A stretch of DNA of 64,000 nt, taken from the NCBI RefSeq assembly GCF_036983985.1, contig NZ_JALAHQ010000003.1, positions 496,001 to 560,000 of the forward strand. Direction: 5' to 3'. Made by a program: the position numbers and the translations under genes. This stretch comes from Alishewanella metallidurans. GTDB taxonomy: Bacteria; Pseudomonadota; Gammaproteobacteria; Enterobacterales; Alteromonadaceae. This document shows positions 42,559 through 52,546 of this stretch, one piece after another. The notes under the pieces are model-generated. The model was not told the origin of the DNA, searched no databases, and worked only from the letters and a program-made list of their open reading frames with translations. How positions within the stretch are numbered: the stretch's first letter is position 1; every line of letters starts with the position of its first letter.

Positions 42559-44200
42559 TGCAAAGGTAAGCCCTATCAAGCAGTGGTCGCCTATTTGGGT
42601 AGTACCGGTTGCTGCCGTGCTTATAGGTTTGTGGATGCTATATAACCATTATCAGCAGCAGGGTGCGTTACTGACACTTTACACCTCTGATGCTGAGGGT
42701 ATCGTTGCTGGTAAAACTCAAATTAAAAGCCGCAGTGTTGACGTAGGTCAGGTGGTTTCTGTTGAGCTTAGTGATGACTTAAAGCAGGTTATTGTTAAAG
42801 CCCGCATGAAGCCGGCGATAACGGCACTGCTAAATGCCGACTCGCAGTTTTGGGTAGTAAAACCCCAGGTAGGCCGCGGAGGTATTACCGGTTTAAACAC
42901 GTTGCTCTCCGGTGTATATATTGAATTGCAACCCGGTGATTCTGAAGAGCCGCAATTACAACACCAGTTACTTGATACACCGCCGGTTGCGCCTGCTGAT
43001 GCACCCGGTATTCGCGTTCAACTTAGCACCGCAGAGTCGGGAGGGTTAGCGGTTGGCGATCCCGTATTATACCGAGGTTATGAGGTTGGTACTGTCGAGC
43101 AAAGTGAGTTTGATTTATCTGCGCGGCGCACCTTGTATCGGCTGTATATTCGCGAGCCGTTTGATGTGTTGGTTTCAGAAAATGTGCGCTTTTGGCTTAG
43201 TAGTGGTTTCTCTGTTGATTTATCAGCCGAAGGTTTACAGGTTGATGTCGGCTCTGCTACTACGCTATTAAGCGGAGGTGTTAGCTTTGACGTAATGCAA
43301 GGCTGGCAACCAGGTAGAGCAATTAAAGACGGCACTGAGTTCCAGTTATTTCCGAACAAACAAAGTATTCAGGATGGCCTATACAGCGAATTTGTTGAGT
43401 ACCTATTGTTTTTTGATGAATCGGTGCGGGGGCTGAAAGCCGGTGCACCAGTTGAATATCGCGGTGTTAGAGTAGGCACGGTGACACGGGTACCCTTTTT
43501 CTTTGCCGTTGATAAACCCTTTGAAATATCGCAGCAACAGGGCATTCCGATCTTGATCCGCATCGAGGTGGGCCGACTGTACGAAAACCTTACACTAGCT
43601 CAATTACGGGTCGAACTTGATAAAGCCGTAGCTCGAGGTATGCATGGCACGCTTAAAACGGGTAATTTGCTTACTGGTGCGCTTTATATCGATTTAGATA
43701 TAAATCAAGATCCAAATATTGATACCAGCCAGCAAACTCAGCGTTTGGTTTTAAGCCAAAGTGCGGGTTATGCGATGCTACCTACCGCACGTAGTGGTTT
43801 GAGCAATATTGAACAAAAAGTGTTAATGGCGCTAGATAAAATTAACAACCTGCCGGTAGAGCAATTACTAGTGCAAAGTGAACGAACTATGCAAAGCACT
43901 GAAGCTATGATGCAAAATGCCAATAAGATGATTGCACAGCTAGAGGCTTTTATTGGTAGTGCGCAAATGCAGCAGTTGCCTGCGCAGTTGCAGCAAAGTT
44001 TACAGGATTTACAGCGTATGTTAGCCGGCTTAAGCCCAGGTGCGCCGGCGTACGATCGATTGAATGGCAATTTACAAACATTGGATCAGGTACTGCGAGA
44101 GTTACAGCCGGTATTGCAAACACTCAACCAACAAAGTAATGCCTTAATATTTGATGCTAGTACCGCCACAGATCCAGAACCGAAGAGAGCAAAACCATGA
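42542..44200 (+). CDS. pqiB: PqiB, MCE-domain lipid transport protein
   Basis: The 552-residue protein has an N-terminal TM helix (WVVPVAAVLIGLWMLY), three MCE domains (starting near residues 42, 155 and 285: LYTSDAEGIVAGKTQIK, PGIRVQLSTAESGGLAVG, LFFDESVRGLKAGAPVEYRG) and a C-terminal helical region. Hexamers are known to form a periplasm-spanning tunnel for lipids. The start is TTG at 42542, with GGAAG at 42531-42535, inside the end of pqiA. It overlaps pqiC by ATGA. Confidence 0.95.
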   Translation: MTQQHSAKVSPIKQWSPIWVVPVAAVLIGLWMLYNHYQQQGALLTLYTSDAEGIVAGKTQIKSRSVDVGQVVSVELSDDLKQVIVKARMKPAITALLNADSQFWVVKPQVGRGGITGLNTLLSGVYIELQPGDSEEPQLQHQLLDTPPVAPADAPGIRVQLSTAESGGLAVGDPVLYRGYEVGTVEQSEFDLSARRTLYRLYIREPFDVLVSENVRFWLSSGFSVDLSAEGLQVDVGSATTLLSGGVSFDVMQGWQPGRAIKDGTEFQLFPNKQSIQDGLYSEFVEYLLFFDESVRGLKAGAPVEYRGVRVGTVTRVPFFFAVDKPFEISQQQGIPILIRIEVGRLYENLTLAQLRVELDKAVARGMHGTLKTGNLLTGALYIDLDINQDPNIDTSQQTQRLVLSQSAGYAMLPTARSGLSNIEQKVLMALDKINNLPVEQLLVQSERTMQSTEAMMQNANKMIAQLEAFIGSAQMQQLPAQLQQSLQDLQRMLAGLSPGAPAYDRLNGNLQTLDQVLRELQPVLQTLNQQSNALIFDASTATDPEPKRAKP

Positions 44201-44742
44201 GATTACTAACCTTAGCTCTGCTTTTATCACTAAGCGCTTGCAGTACTAAGCAAGCAATAACGTATTATCAGCTACCTGTGCCTGCAGTTACAGCCCCGCC
44301 CAGTGCGGCGTCGTTAAAAGCGTTTTATATTGAACCGATACAGGTTGCCAGTTACTTAAATGGTCGCGGTTTAGTGTTGCAAGTGTCTGATGTTGAGCTA
44401 GTAGTGGCCAGGCAACATATTTGGGCCGAAGCGCTAGATCAGCAATTGCAGCGGCAGTTACGCAATCGGTTGCAACTGCTAGCACCTGGTTATATTGCCG
44501 TATTTCAGCCCTTGCCTGATACGCTGCGAGTAAGCGTGCAATTAGAACAGTTCTATAGCGATGTTAATGGCCAAGCTCTTATCAGTGGCAGCTTTGCGTT
44601 TAGTAATCAACTTGGCACAGTACCCTTTGTTATTCGTCAACCGTTAGCTGATGATGGTTATCCCGCTTTAGTGGCAGCCTTAGCGCAAGGAGTGCAGCAG
44701 CTTAGCCAGCAAATAGCACAACATTTACTTAGTGGTAGTTGA
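44197..44742 (+). CDS. pqiC: PqiC, outer-membrane lipoprotein
   Basis: The 181-residue lipoprotein has lipobox LSAC (Cys near residue 16) and no Asp at +2, consistent with outer-membrane sorting. The ABC-type transport auxiliary domain (LKAFYIEPIQVASYL, LEQFYSDVNGQALISGSF) matches PqiC. ATGA overlap with pqiB indicates coupling. It completes the envelope-spanning Pqi system and ends at a terminator. Confidence 0.92.
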   Translation: MRLLTLALLLSLSACSTKQAITYYQLPVPAVTAPPSAASLKAFYIEPIQVASYLNGRGLVLQVSDVELVVARQHIWAEALDQQLQRQLRNRLQLLAPGYIAVFQPLPDTLRVSVQLEQFYSDVNGQALISGSFAFSNQLGTVPFVIRQPLADDGYPALVAALAQGVQQLSQQIAQHLLSGS

Positions 44743-44755
44743 TACCTAGATGTAG

Positions 44756-44783
44756 AAAGCCCGCTTACTGTAGCGGGCTTTTT
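44756..44783 (+). terminator. Terminator of pqiABC
   Basis: Stem AAGCCCGCT/AGCGGGCTT, loop TACTGT, T-run. It may also serve the convergent M23 peptidase gene. Confidence 0.9.
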
Positions 44784-44810
44784 ATTGGTGTTTTTTGTGT
44801 TGAGATAATG

Positions 44811-46166
44811 TTACGGCGCGGCAAGTGCATCGTTCGGAGCTGTTTTTGCTAGCAATACCCGCTCATTTGTTTGCAGTTGTGCTATTGCTTGTTGCGCCTG
44901 CGCGCTAAATAGGTCTTTTTCTTTACCTTGCAGCGGTGTCGCTTGCGGCAACTTTATTGTTCTTGGGTTACGGTGTACCCCATCGACAACAAACTCGTAA
45001 TGCAAGTGTGCGCCGGTTACTCGGCCAGTAGAACCTAAACGGCCTATAGCTTGGCTTTGACGCACCTTGTCACCTTTGGCTACTAGGCGCTTAGATAAAT
45101 GCAGATATTTAGTGACGATATTATTAGCATGCTGCACAAAAACATAGTTACCGTTTAAGTTGCTGTATGCAGAAGCAATAACTCTGCCATCACCGGCAGC
45201 CATAATAGGCGTACCTACTGGAGCAACATAGTCGACGCCGTTGTGTGCGCGCACAGTTTTTAATACGGGGTGCAAACGGCGAGGATTAAAGTTAGAACTA
45301 ACATATTGAAAGCTAACTGGTGCTCTTAAAAACGCTTGGCGCATACTGGCACCATCGGGTTTATAATAATTGCCGTCGCTATGGCGCACCGCTTGGTATA
45401 AATGCCCTTGGTTTTGAAATTGTGCCGCAACAATATTGCCGTTACTAATAAACTCGCCGTCAACGTATTGGGTTTCGTAAAGTACGCTAAAGCTATCGCC
45501 GGCGCGAATATCTAAACCAAAGTCGATATCCCAACCAAAAATACCAGCTAGGCTCATAATTTGCGATTCGGTTAAACCTGCCTCTATACCCGCGCTCCAA
45601 AAGTTGCTGCGAATTTCAGCGTTAGCAAATTGGCTGCGTAGTTCGACTTCCTTTTTCAGCTCTTCAGCAACAAAGTTATCTTCGCTATCACGGCTAACGC
45701 GTAACGTCGTTAAATGGTTTAATGAATAACGCAACTCTTGAAATTCACCATTAGCATTTAAGCCAAACTCAAGCTGGTCGCCTGGGAATAATTTAGTCAG
45801 AGTTTTTACATGACTGCCCAGTGCTAGCACGTCTAGCATCACTTGTTGGCTAACGTTGGCTTTTTTGAATAAGGCAGACAACACGTCACCTTTTTGTACT
45901 TGTAGCACCGACCACGTTAATGACACGTCTTCCTCAGGCAATGCCGGTAATTCGGCAATGGCTAACTCTTGATCGAGCATACCTTCATCGTCGTTTTGTT
46001 GTGTATTAACGCTGTAGCGCTTACCAATTTCTAAGCTATCGTTCTTGCTGCCTTTAGACGCAGATGCTTGCTCAGACGGTAATAATAAAATAACGGATAA
46101 AAACACCGAAGTTGCCGCAATTAAAATGCGGTGTTTTGTGGGAATTTTTGTAACTAATTGACGCAT
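44811..46166 (-). CDS. Peptidoglycan DD-endopeptidase, M23 family (MepM-like)
   Basis: Cuts peptide cross-links in murein to allow wall growth. The 451-residue protein has an N-terminal membrane anchor (about 13-30), an OapA/LysM-like region (about 85-170, VLQVQKGDVLSALFKKANVS), and a LytM catalytic domain (about 295-400). The zinc site is HNGVDYVAPVGTPI plus HLHYEF. This arrangement matches E. coli MepM (YebA). It is divergent from tyrS, with about 150 bases between, and convergent with pqiABC. Confidence 0.92.
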   Translation of the reverse strand: MRQLVTKIPTKHRILIAATSVFLSVILLLPSEQASASKGSKNDSLEIGKRYSVNTQQNDDEGMLDQELAIAELPALPEEDVSLTWSVLQVQKGDVLSALFKKANVSQQVMLDVLALGSHVKTLTKLFPGDQLEFGLNANGEFQELRYSLNHLTTLRVSRDSEDNFVAEELKKEVELRSQFANAEIRSNFWSAGIEAGLTESQIMSLAGIFGWDIDFGLDIRAGDSFSVLYETQYVDGEFISNGNIVAAQFQNQGHLYQAVRHSDGNYYKPDGASMRQAFLRAPVSFQYVSSNFNPRRLHPVLKTVRAHNGVDYVAPVGTPIMAAGDGRVIASAYSNLNGNYVFVQHANNIVTKYLHLSKRLVAKGDKVRQSQAIGRLGSTGRVTGAHLHYEFVVDGVHRNPRTIKLPQATPLQGKEKDLFSAQAQQAIAQLQTNERVLLAKTAPNDALAAP

Positions 46167-46314
46167 AAGACCTGTCTAATCCCAGAGAATGCATAAAAAG
46201 CGAGCATATACCGTTTTTTTGCCTGACACCAGACTTTTGTGCGTTTCGTCCAGGCTGAACATGCTATAGAATACGGCTTGTTAGTATAATCAGATAAAAA
46301 ATCAGGAGACTAAA

Positions 46315-47517
46315 ATGGCGGATTGGCAACTAGCTTTAGCTGAATTAAAACGCGGCTGCGAGGAAATTCTGCTTGAAGAAGAGCTAATTACCAAATTAAA
46401 GGAAGGTAAGCCCTTAAAAATAAAGGCAGGCTTTGATCCGACCGCACCCGATTTACATCTTGGTCATACCGTGCTTATTAATAAATTACGCGCCTTTCAG
46501 CAGTTAGGCCACGAGGTTATTTTTCTTATTGGTGACTTTACCGGTTTAATTGGCGACCCAAGTGGTAAAAATATTACCCGCAAGCCATTAACGCGTGACG
46601 AAGTATTAGCTAACGCTGAAACGTATAAAGAGCAGGTATTTAAAATTCTTGACCCGGCAAAAACGCGGGTAGCATTTAACTCAGAATGGATGAACGAGTT
46701 AGGCGCTGCGGGAATGATCAAGCTCGCAGCACGGCAAACCGTTGCTCGTATGCTCGAGCGTGATGATTTCAAAAAGCGGTATGCCAATAATCAGTCTATT
46801 GCCATACACGAGTTTTTATACCCGTTAGTACAAGGCTGGGATTCAGTAGCACTTAAAGCCGATGTTGAAATGGGTGGTACCGATCAGCGCTTTAACTTGC
46901 TGATGGGGCGTGAACTGCAAAAAGATGAGGGCCAGCGCCCGCAAACTGTAATGATGGTGCCGTTGCTAGAAGGCTTAGACGGCGTGCAGAAAATGTCGAA
47001 GTCGCTCGGTAACTACGTAGGTATAACTGACGCACCAAATGATATGTTTGGTAAAATTATGTCGATATCTGATGAGCTAATGTGGCGCTACTATGATTTG
47101 CTTAGTTTCCGTCCGCTAGAAGATATCGCGCAGTTAAAGCAACAAGTGGTAGCGGGGGCTAATCCTCGTGATATCAAAATTCTGCTAGCCAAAGAAATTA
47201 TTGCCCGTTTTCATTCTGAAGCGGCGGCACAGGCAGCGCATGACGATTTTACCCAACGTTTTAGTAAAAATGCGCTACCAGACGATATTCCTGAGCTGAC
47301 CGTTAGTAGTGATGGCGATAGCATGTTAATTGCTAACTTATTAAAACAAGCGGGTTTGGTAGATAGCACCTCAGAAGCAATTCGCATGATAAAACAAGGT
47401 GCCGTTAAGCTAAATGGTGAAACCAAGGTTGAAGATAGTAAACTGGAAATTAGCAAAGGTAGTACCGATATCTATCAAGTAGGTAAACGAAAGTTTGCCA
47501 AAATCACGCTAATTTAA
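46315..47517 (+). CDS. tyrS: Tyrosyl-tRNA synthetase
   Basis: Class I synthetase charging tRNA-Tyr. The 400-residue protein has HLGH in PTAPDLHLGHTVLI (HIGH motif), KMSKS in VQKMSKSLGN, and a C-terminal S4 RNA-binding domain from about 340 (SEAIRMIKQGAVKLNG). Length and motifs place it in the TyrZ-like branch found in many Alteromonadales. The start has CAGGAG about 7 bases upstream. Confidence 0.97.
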   Translation: MADWQLALAELKRGCEEILLEEELITKLKEGKPLKIKAGFDPTAPDLHLGHTVLINKLRAFQQLGHEVIFLIGDFTGLIGDPSGKNITRKPLTRDEVLANAETYKEQVFKILDPAKTRVAFNSEWMNELGAAGMIKLAARQTVARMLERDDFKKRYANNQSIAIHEFLYPLVQGWDSVALKADVEMGGTDQRFNLLMGRELQKDEGQRPQTVMMVPLLEGLDGVQKMSKSLGNYVGITDAPNDMFGKIMSISDELMWRYYDLLSFRPLEDIAQLKQQVVAGANPRDIKILLAKEIIARFHSEAAAQAAHDDFTQRFSKNALPDDIPELTVSSDGDSMLIANLLKQAGLVDSTSEAIRMIKQGAVKLNGETKVEDSKLEISKGSTDIYQVGKRKFAKITLI

Positions 47518-47566
47518 CAGCGCTAAGTTTAACTATATTTCGTTATATTGGTTTTAATCGTATTTT

Positions 47567-47591
47567 GCGCAGCAGCACTTTGTTGCTGCGC
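47567..47591 (+). terminator. Hairpin downstream of tyrS
   Basis: Stem GCGCAGCA/TGCTGCGC with a 9-base loop, 50 bases after tyrS. There is no T-run, so a termination role is uncertain. Confidence 0.45.
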
Positions 47592-47691
47592 TATTCAATG
47601 TTGTTGCCTGCTTTTTAATCTTCGTACTGCGGTTCGGATGAACTATACTCTTTTACTAACAAGTAAATAGTTAATTAGTACGAGGTAAATG

Positions 47692-50406
47692 ATGACCAAA
47701 CCAAACCCCTTTATAGATCAGCTGCAAGTAAACCAGGAGCATTATCGAATTTACAGTCTGCACAAAGCAGCGAACCAGTTTGGTGATATTAGTCGCTTAC
47801 CGTTTTCACTTAAGGTATTGCTTGAAAACTTATTACGCAATTTGGATGGCGACACTGTAACTACCGAAGATATTCAGGCGCTGGTTGATTGGCAAAAAAC
47901 CGGTAGTTCAGAGCGTGAAATTGCTTTTCGTCCAGCACGCGTATTAATGCAAGACTTTACCGGTGTGCCCGCCGTGGTCGATTTAGCGGCTATGCGGGCG
48001 GCAGTAGCCGCGCTTGGTGAAGATGCGACTAAGATAAACCCACTGTCACCCGTTGCTTTAGTGATTGACCACTCGGTAATGGTTGACCGCTATGCCACCG
48101 AGCAGGCATTTAGCGAAAACGTTGAGATAGAAATGCAGCGCAACCATGAGCGTTACGCATTTTTACGTTGGGGTGCAAACGCATTTCGTAATTTTCGCGT
48201 AGTACCGCCAGGCACCGGCATTTGCCATCAGGTAAACTTAGAATATCTTGGCCAATCTATTTGGGCTGAACATACCGATGACGGTGTACTCGCTTACCCA
48301 GATACCTTAGTTGGCACCGACTCACACACCACTATGATCAATGCCTTAGGTATTTTAGGGTGGGGGGTCGGCGGTATTGAAGCGGAAGCGGCAATGCTTG
48401 GCCAGCCGGTATCAATGATTATTCCCGAAGTAGTTGGTTTTGAATTTACCGGCAAATTACAGCCCGGTATTACAGCTACTGACTTAGTGCTTACCGTTAC
48501 GCAAATATTACGCAAACACGGGGTAGTCGGTAAATTTGTTGAGTTTTTTGGTGAAGGTTTAGATCAATTGGCACTGGCTGATCGCGCTACCATTGCTAAT
48601 ATGGCGCCGGAGTATGGTGCAACCTGTGGCTTTTTTCCGATAGACCAAATTACCTTAGATTACCTTGTACTAACCGGCCGTGACGCTGAGTTAATAGATA
48701 GAGTAAAAACCTATGCGCAAAGCCAAGGCTTTTGGCGACAAAAAGACAATACCCCCATATTTACCGATACGCTGCGCTTAGATCTTAGTACCGTTGAAGC
48801 CTCACTAGCTGGGCCAAAACGGCCACAAGATAAAGTAACGTTAAGCGAATTAAAGCGCCACTGTGACGATATTATGGCGCTAGAACCGGCCAGCAAAGCA
48901 CGCGAAGCTGAGTTGTTAAATGAAGGTGGTGGCCAAAAGCAGCCCGCAGCGGTTGAACGCAACTTTGAACTTGATGGCCAACGCTTACAGCTAAATGATC
49001 ATGCAGTGGTTATTGCAGCTATTACTTCTTGTACTAACACCTCTAACCCTAGCGTATTAATGGCCGCCGGTTTATTAGCAAAAAATGCGGTGGCCAAAGG
49101 CCTTAAACGCCAGCCTTGGGTTAAAAGCTCATTAGCACCGGGCTCGAAAGTCGTTACCCGTTATTTGCAACAAGCCGGTTTAATGCAGCCGTTAGAGCAG
49201 CTCGGTTTTTATTTAGTTGGTTATGGCTGTACTACCTGTATTGGTAACTCTGGCCCGTTAGCTAAACCCATCGAAGACATCATTAATAAGGCTGATTTAA
49301 ACGTCTCAGCGGTACTGTCGGGTAACCGTAATTTTGAAGGCCGCATCCACCCATTAGTAAAATCAAATTGGCTGGCATCGCCACCGTTAGTGGTAGCTTA
49401 TGCGTTAGCGGGTACTACTAATATTGACCTGACAAGCCAACCGCTGGGTAAAGATCGCCAAGGGCAAGATGTATATTTAAAAGATATCTGGCCTGATAAC
49501 CAAGCTATTGCCCGCGAGGTCGCCAAGGTGCAAAGCAGTATGTTTAGTCAAGAGTATGGCCATGTGTTTGATGGCGATGCTAGCTGGCAAGCTATAGAAG
49601 TGCCTAAAGCTAAAACTTATGCTTGGCCAGAATCGACCTATATTCGCCATCCTGACTTTTTTCAGGGGTTAACCCGCAAGCCAAAACCGATAATCGATAT
49701 AGTTGACGCGCGGATGTTGGCCTTGTTGGGTGATTCTGTAACTACCGACCATATATCGCCTGCTGGCTCAATTAAAGCAAATAGCCCAGCTGGCGCTTAT
49801 TTACAACAGCAAGGTGTTAAGCAAGAGCACTTTAACTCTTATGGTTCTCGACGTGGCAACCACGAAGTTATGGTGCGCGGTACCTTTGCTAACGTACGTA
49901 TTCGTAATGAAATGGCGCCAGGCTCGGAAGGGGGGGTAACAACACATTATCCGTCCGGTGAACAAATGCCTATATTCGATGCTGCGGTTCGCTACCAACA
50001 AAAACAGCAGCCATTAATCGTGGTGGCAGGCAAAGAATACGGCACTGGCTCATCACGCGACTGGGCCGCAAAGGGCACGCTAATGTTAGGTGTGCGAGCG
50101 GTACTGGCTGAATCGTTTGAACGTATTCACCGTTCCAACCTAATTGGTATGGGGGTGCTACCGCTGCAGTTCCCTGCGGGTACTGATCGTAAAACGCTAC
50201 AACTGACGGGCGAAGAAACCTTTACCTTGCTGGGGCTTAACCAGTTAACTGTAAAGGATAAAGTAAAACTGGTTATTACCTATGCTGATGGTGCTAAGCA
50301 AGAGCTTGACGTTTATTGCCGCATTGATACCGGTAATGAGCTAGCTTATTACCAACACGGCGGTATTTTACATTATGTACTGCGTAAGATGATCGGCGAG
50401 GTTTAA
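47692..50406 (+). CDS. acnA: Aconitate hydratase A
   Basis: [4Fe-4S] enzyme converting citrate to isocitrate. The 904-residue protein has the cluster cysteines in SCTNTSNPS and GYGCTTCIGNSG, the active-site TDSHTTM, and the C-terminal swivel domain with GTGSSRDWAAKG. Length and sequence order fit the AcnA/IRP branch rather than AcnB. Two adjacent ATGs occur (47689 and 47692); I prefer the second because GAGG at 47682-47685 is then six bases away. It is monocistronic, with a hairpin after the stop. Confidence 0.96.
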   Translation: MTKPNPFIDQLQVNQEHYRIYSLHKAANQFGDISRLPFSLKVLLENLLRNLDGDTVTTEDIQALVDWQKTGSSEREIAFRPARVLMQDFTGVPAVVDLAAMRAAVAALGEDATKINPLSPVALVIDHSVMVDRYATEQAFSENVEIEMQRNHERYAFLRWGANAFRNFRVVPPGTGICHQVNLEYLGQSIWAEHTDDGVLAYPDTLVGTDSHTTMINALGILGWGVGGIEAEAAMLGQPVSMIIPEVVGFEFTGKLQPGITATDLVLTVTQILRKHGVVGKFVEFFGEGLDQLALADRATIANMAPEYGATCGFFPIDQITLDYLVLTGRDAELIDRVKTYAQSQGFWRQKDNTPIFTDTLRLDLSTVEASLAGPKRPQDKVTLSELKRHCDDIMALEPASKAREAELLNEGGGQKQPAAVERNFELDGQRLQLNDHAVVIAAITSCTNTSNPSVLMAAGLLAKNAVAKGLKRQPWVKSSLAPGSKVVTRYLQQAGLMQPLEQLGFYLVGYGCTTCIGNSGPLAKPIEDIINKADLNVSAVLSGNRNFEGRIHPLVKSNWLASPPLVVAYALAGTTNIDLTSQPLGKDRQGQDVYLKDIWPDNQAIAREVAKVQSSMFSQEYGHVFDGDASWQAIEVPKAKTYAWPESTYIRHPDFFQGLTRKPKPIIDIVDARMLALLGDSVTTDHISPAGSIKANSPAGAYLQQQGVKQEHFNSYGSRRGNHEVMVRGTFANVRIRNEMAPGSEGGVTTHYPSGEQMPIFDAAVRYQQKQQPLIVVAGKEYGTGSSRDWAAKGTLMLGVRAVLAESFERIHRSNLIGMGVLPLQFPAGTDRKTLQLTGEETFTLLGLNQLTVKDKVKLVITYADGAKQELDVYCRIDTGNELAYYQHGGILHYVLRKMIGEV

Positions 50407-50418
50407 ACCTTTATTGAT

Positions 50419-50449
50419 AGCGGCTGTGCTGCAGCCGCTCGTTATTTTT
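50419..50449 (+). terminator. Terminator of acnA
   Basis: Stem AGCGGCTG/CAGCCGCT, loop TGCTG, followed by CGTTATTTTT. Confidence 0.75.
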
Positions 50450-50570
50450 AGTAACCGCCAGACAACTCCCCACTATAACCGTTTTATTTTACTGCCTTGT
50501 AATACTATTGCACTTTTTTAACAATATGCTATTTTGATATCAAAATAATATCACTATAGGGTGTTTGCTA

Positions 50571-51425
50571 ATGTTAAAAGAGCGCATGATTAACAGCAGA
50601 GCAGGTTTTGGTATGATCGGCATGCTGTTTTTACTACAAATAGCCACTGTTGCTGGTGTAGCCGTTTTGCCTGCGGCACTAAAGTTAGTGGCGTTATTGC
50701 TCGCTATTGTGGTGTTTATCTGTTGGTTTGGTTTTTATATGGTGCAGCCTAATCAGGCCGCGGTAATGCAGTTATTTGGCCGTTATATTGGCACCGATTT
50801 AAATAATGGTCTGCGTTGGTCAAACCCGTTATACAGCAAACGTAAAGTGTCGCTGCGGGTACGCAACTTTGAAAGCAATAAAATGAAAGTGAATGACAAC
50901 GCCGGTAACCCAGTAGAAATAGCCGCAGTAGTAGTGTGGAAAGTGGTCGATAGCGCCGAAGCGGTATTTGAAGTAGATAACTATGAAAATTTTGTTAGCA
51001 TTCAAAGTGAATCAGCAATTCGCCATCTGGCATCAAGCTACGCTTATGATGCCGGTAATGATCATGCCATTAGTTTACGCAGCAGCACTGATGAAGTAAC
51101 TGAACTTTTAAAAACGGAAATACAAGCCCGTTTAAATAAAGCCGGTGTACAGGTATTAGAAGCGCGTATTAGCCATTTAGCCTATGCGCCTGAAATTGCT
51201 AGCGCTATGTTACAACGCCAACAAGCCGCAGCCATTATTGCTGCACGTCAGCAAATTGTTGAAGGTGCAGTTGGCATGGTTGAAACCGCTTTACAGCGCT
51301 TGTCTGAACGTAAAGTGGTTGAGTTAGATGATGAGCGTAAAGCGGCAATGGTAAGCAATTTACTGGTGGTATTATGTGGTGATCACCATGTGCAGCCGAT
51401 AGTAAATGCCGGTAGTTTATATTAG
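50571..51425 (+). CDS. SPFH-domain membrane protein
   Basis: The 284-residue protein has two N-terminal TM helices (about 15-35 and 40-62) and then an SPFH/band-7 domain (about 65-230). Typical features are MVQPNQAAVMQLFGRYIGT, GLRWSNPLYS and VVWKVVDSAEAVFEVDNYENFV. The C-terminal helical part ends LCGDHHVQPIVNAGSLY. Such proteins form membrane-microdomain rings; the specific role is unknown. ATG 50571 has GGGTG about 10 bases upstream. A small ribbon-helix-helix gene begins 12 bases after its stop. Confidence 0.9.
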   Translation: MLKERMINSRAGFGMIGMLFLLQIATVAGVAVLPAALKLVALLLAIVVFICWFGFYMVQPNQAAVMQLFGRYIGTDLNNGLRWSNPLYSKRKVSLRVRNFESNKMKVNDNAGNPVEIAAVVVWKVVDSAEAVFEVDNYENFVSIQSESAIRHLASSYAYDAGNDHAISLRSSTDEVTELLKTEIQARLNKAGVQVLEARISHLAYAPEIASAMLQRQQAAAIIAARQQIVEGAVGMVETALQRLSERKVVELDDERKAAMVSNLLVVLCGDHHVQPIVNAGSLY

Positions 51426-51437
51426 TAGGGAGCCGTT

Positions 51438-51614
51438 GTGGCCAAAAAAGCCTTTGCCTTACGTATTGATGAAACACTGCTTAGCGCCTTACAGCGCTTT
51501 GCAGATGATGAGTTTCGCAGTGTTAACAGCCAAATAGAATATTTACTTAATGAAGCGCTAAAAAAAGCTGGGCGGTTAAAGCCAACCGCTAGCGAAAGCG
51601 GATCCGACAGTTAA
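51438..51614 (+). CDS. Small ribbon-helix-helix (Arc-type) protein, 58 residues
   Basis: A GTG at 51438 with GGGAG at 51428-51432 opens a 58-codon frame ending at 51614. The product starts MAKKAFALRIDETLLSALQR and continues with VNSQIEYLLNEALKKAG. This is the pattern of an Arc/MetJ-type fold: one beta strand, helix, turn, helix. A Ser-rich polar tail follows. It may bind DNA or act as a small partner of the SPFH protein. There is no toxin-like gene beside it. It is clearly coupled to the SPFH gene, 12 bases downstream. Confidence 0.75.
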   Translation: MAKKAFALRIDETLLSALQRFADDEFRSVNSQIEYLLNEALKKAGRLKPTASESGSDS

Positions 51615-51640
51615 GCCGCTAGCTAAAATGCGGCTTAATA

Positions 51641-52546
51641 TTATAACGGTAGTAACCAAAACACTATTGGTAAGCTAGCTAAACCAAGCAAGATACCTAG
51701 ACCAATAATACCGCTAACCAATCGTGGTGCTAAGCCGGCCATAATAGCAATGGCACCTGCCGAGATCATGGGCGGCATTGCTGCTTGAAATATGCTCACA
51801 TCTACCGCAACACCGCTTTGGCCAAAGCTAAACCATAATAGTGCGGCTAAAGCAGGCATCATCACCAACTTAATACCAAGCGCGCTAATTAGTGGCGATA
51901 TTTCGCTTTTACTAAATTTAATCGTTAAAGCAAAGCCCACGGCAATCATTACCACTGGCACTAAAGTTATTGCCAAGTTATCAATTAGTTGGCTGAAAAA
52001 CGGTGGGTATGACTTACCAAGAAAAAACAAGCCTATAACTAAGGCAATAAAAGACGGGAAGGTAACAATTTTTAGCGTGATACCTTTTACGCTTGGCCGT
52101 GCAGCATTCGGGCTATAAAGTGCAGCAATAATAGTAACGTAGATGGCTAAAGCGATAAACGAGCCAACTTGATCGTAGATCACCGCATAGGGCATGGCAT
52201 CAGCGCCAAACAAGGCTTCGGTCATAGGAAAGCCTAAAAACGAGGTATTGCCCAAGGGTAAAATAATTAATAACGCGCCGGTTACTTCACGAGACCAATT
52301 GAAAACTTTGCTAAGGCCTAAAACTACCGCAACCACTGCCACCAATAATACCCAAGGTGTCACCGCCGGGATAAGTAACTCTGCAGAAAATTGTAATTGA
52401 GGGACATTTTTTAAAATCAGCGCCGGTAAAGCTACATAGAGCACATACATATTCAGTGCTATACCACTGTTTTCTGGCATGGTAGGTAAGCGACGTAGTA
52501 GTGCGCCGATGGCCAAATAGGCCAAAATAAAGAAAAAGTTTTCCAT
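51641..52546 (-). CDS. AEC-family transporter
   Basis: The 301-residue inner-membrane protein has about ten TM helices, with the auxin-efflux-carrier family pattern (NMYVLYVALPALILKNV near 32-48, LPLGNTSFLGFPMTEALFG near 95-113, PPMISAGAIAIMAG). In bacteria such proteins export or import carboxylates such as malate, but the substrate here is unknown. Its start overlaps the stop of the GIY-YIG gene by one base (TAATG), so the two are translationally coupled. Confidence 0.9.
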   Translation of the reverse strand: MENFFFILAYLAIGALLRRLPTMPENSGIALNMYVLYVALPALILKNVPQLQFSAELLIPAVTPWVLLVAVVAVVLGLSKVFNWSREVTGALLIILPLGNTSFLGFPMTEALFGADAMPYAVIYDQVGSFIALAIYVTIIAALYSPNAARPSVKGITLKIVTFPSFIALVIGLFFLGKSYPPFFSQLIDNLAITLVPVVMIAVGFALTIKFSKSEISPLISALGIKLVMMPALAALLWFSFGQSGVAVDVSIFQAAMPPMISAGAIAIMAGLAPRLVSGIIGLGILLGLASLPIVFWLLPL

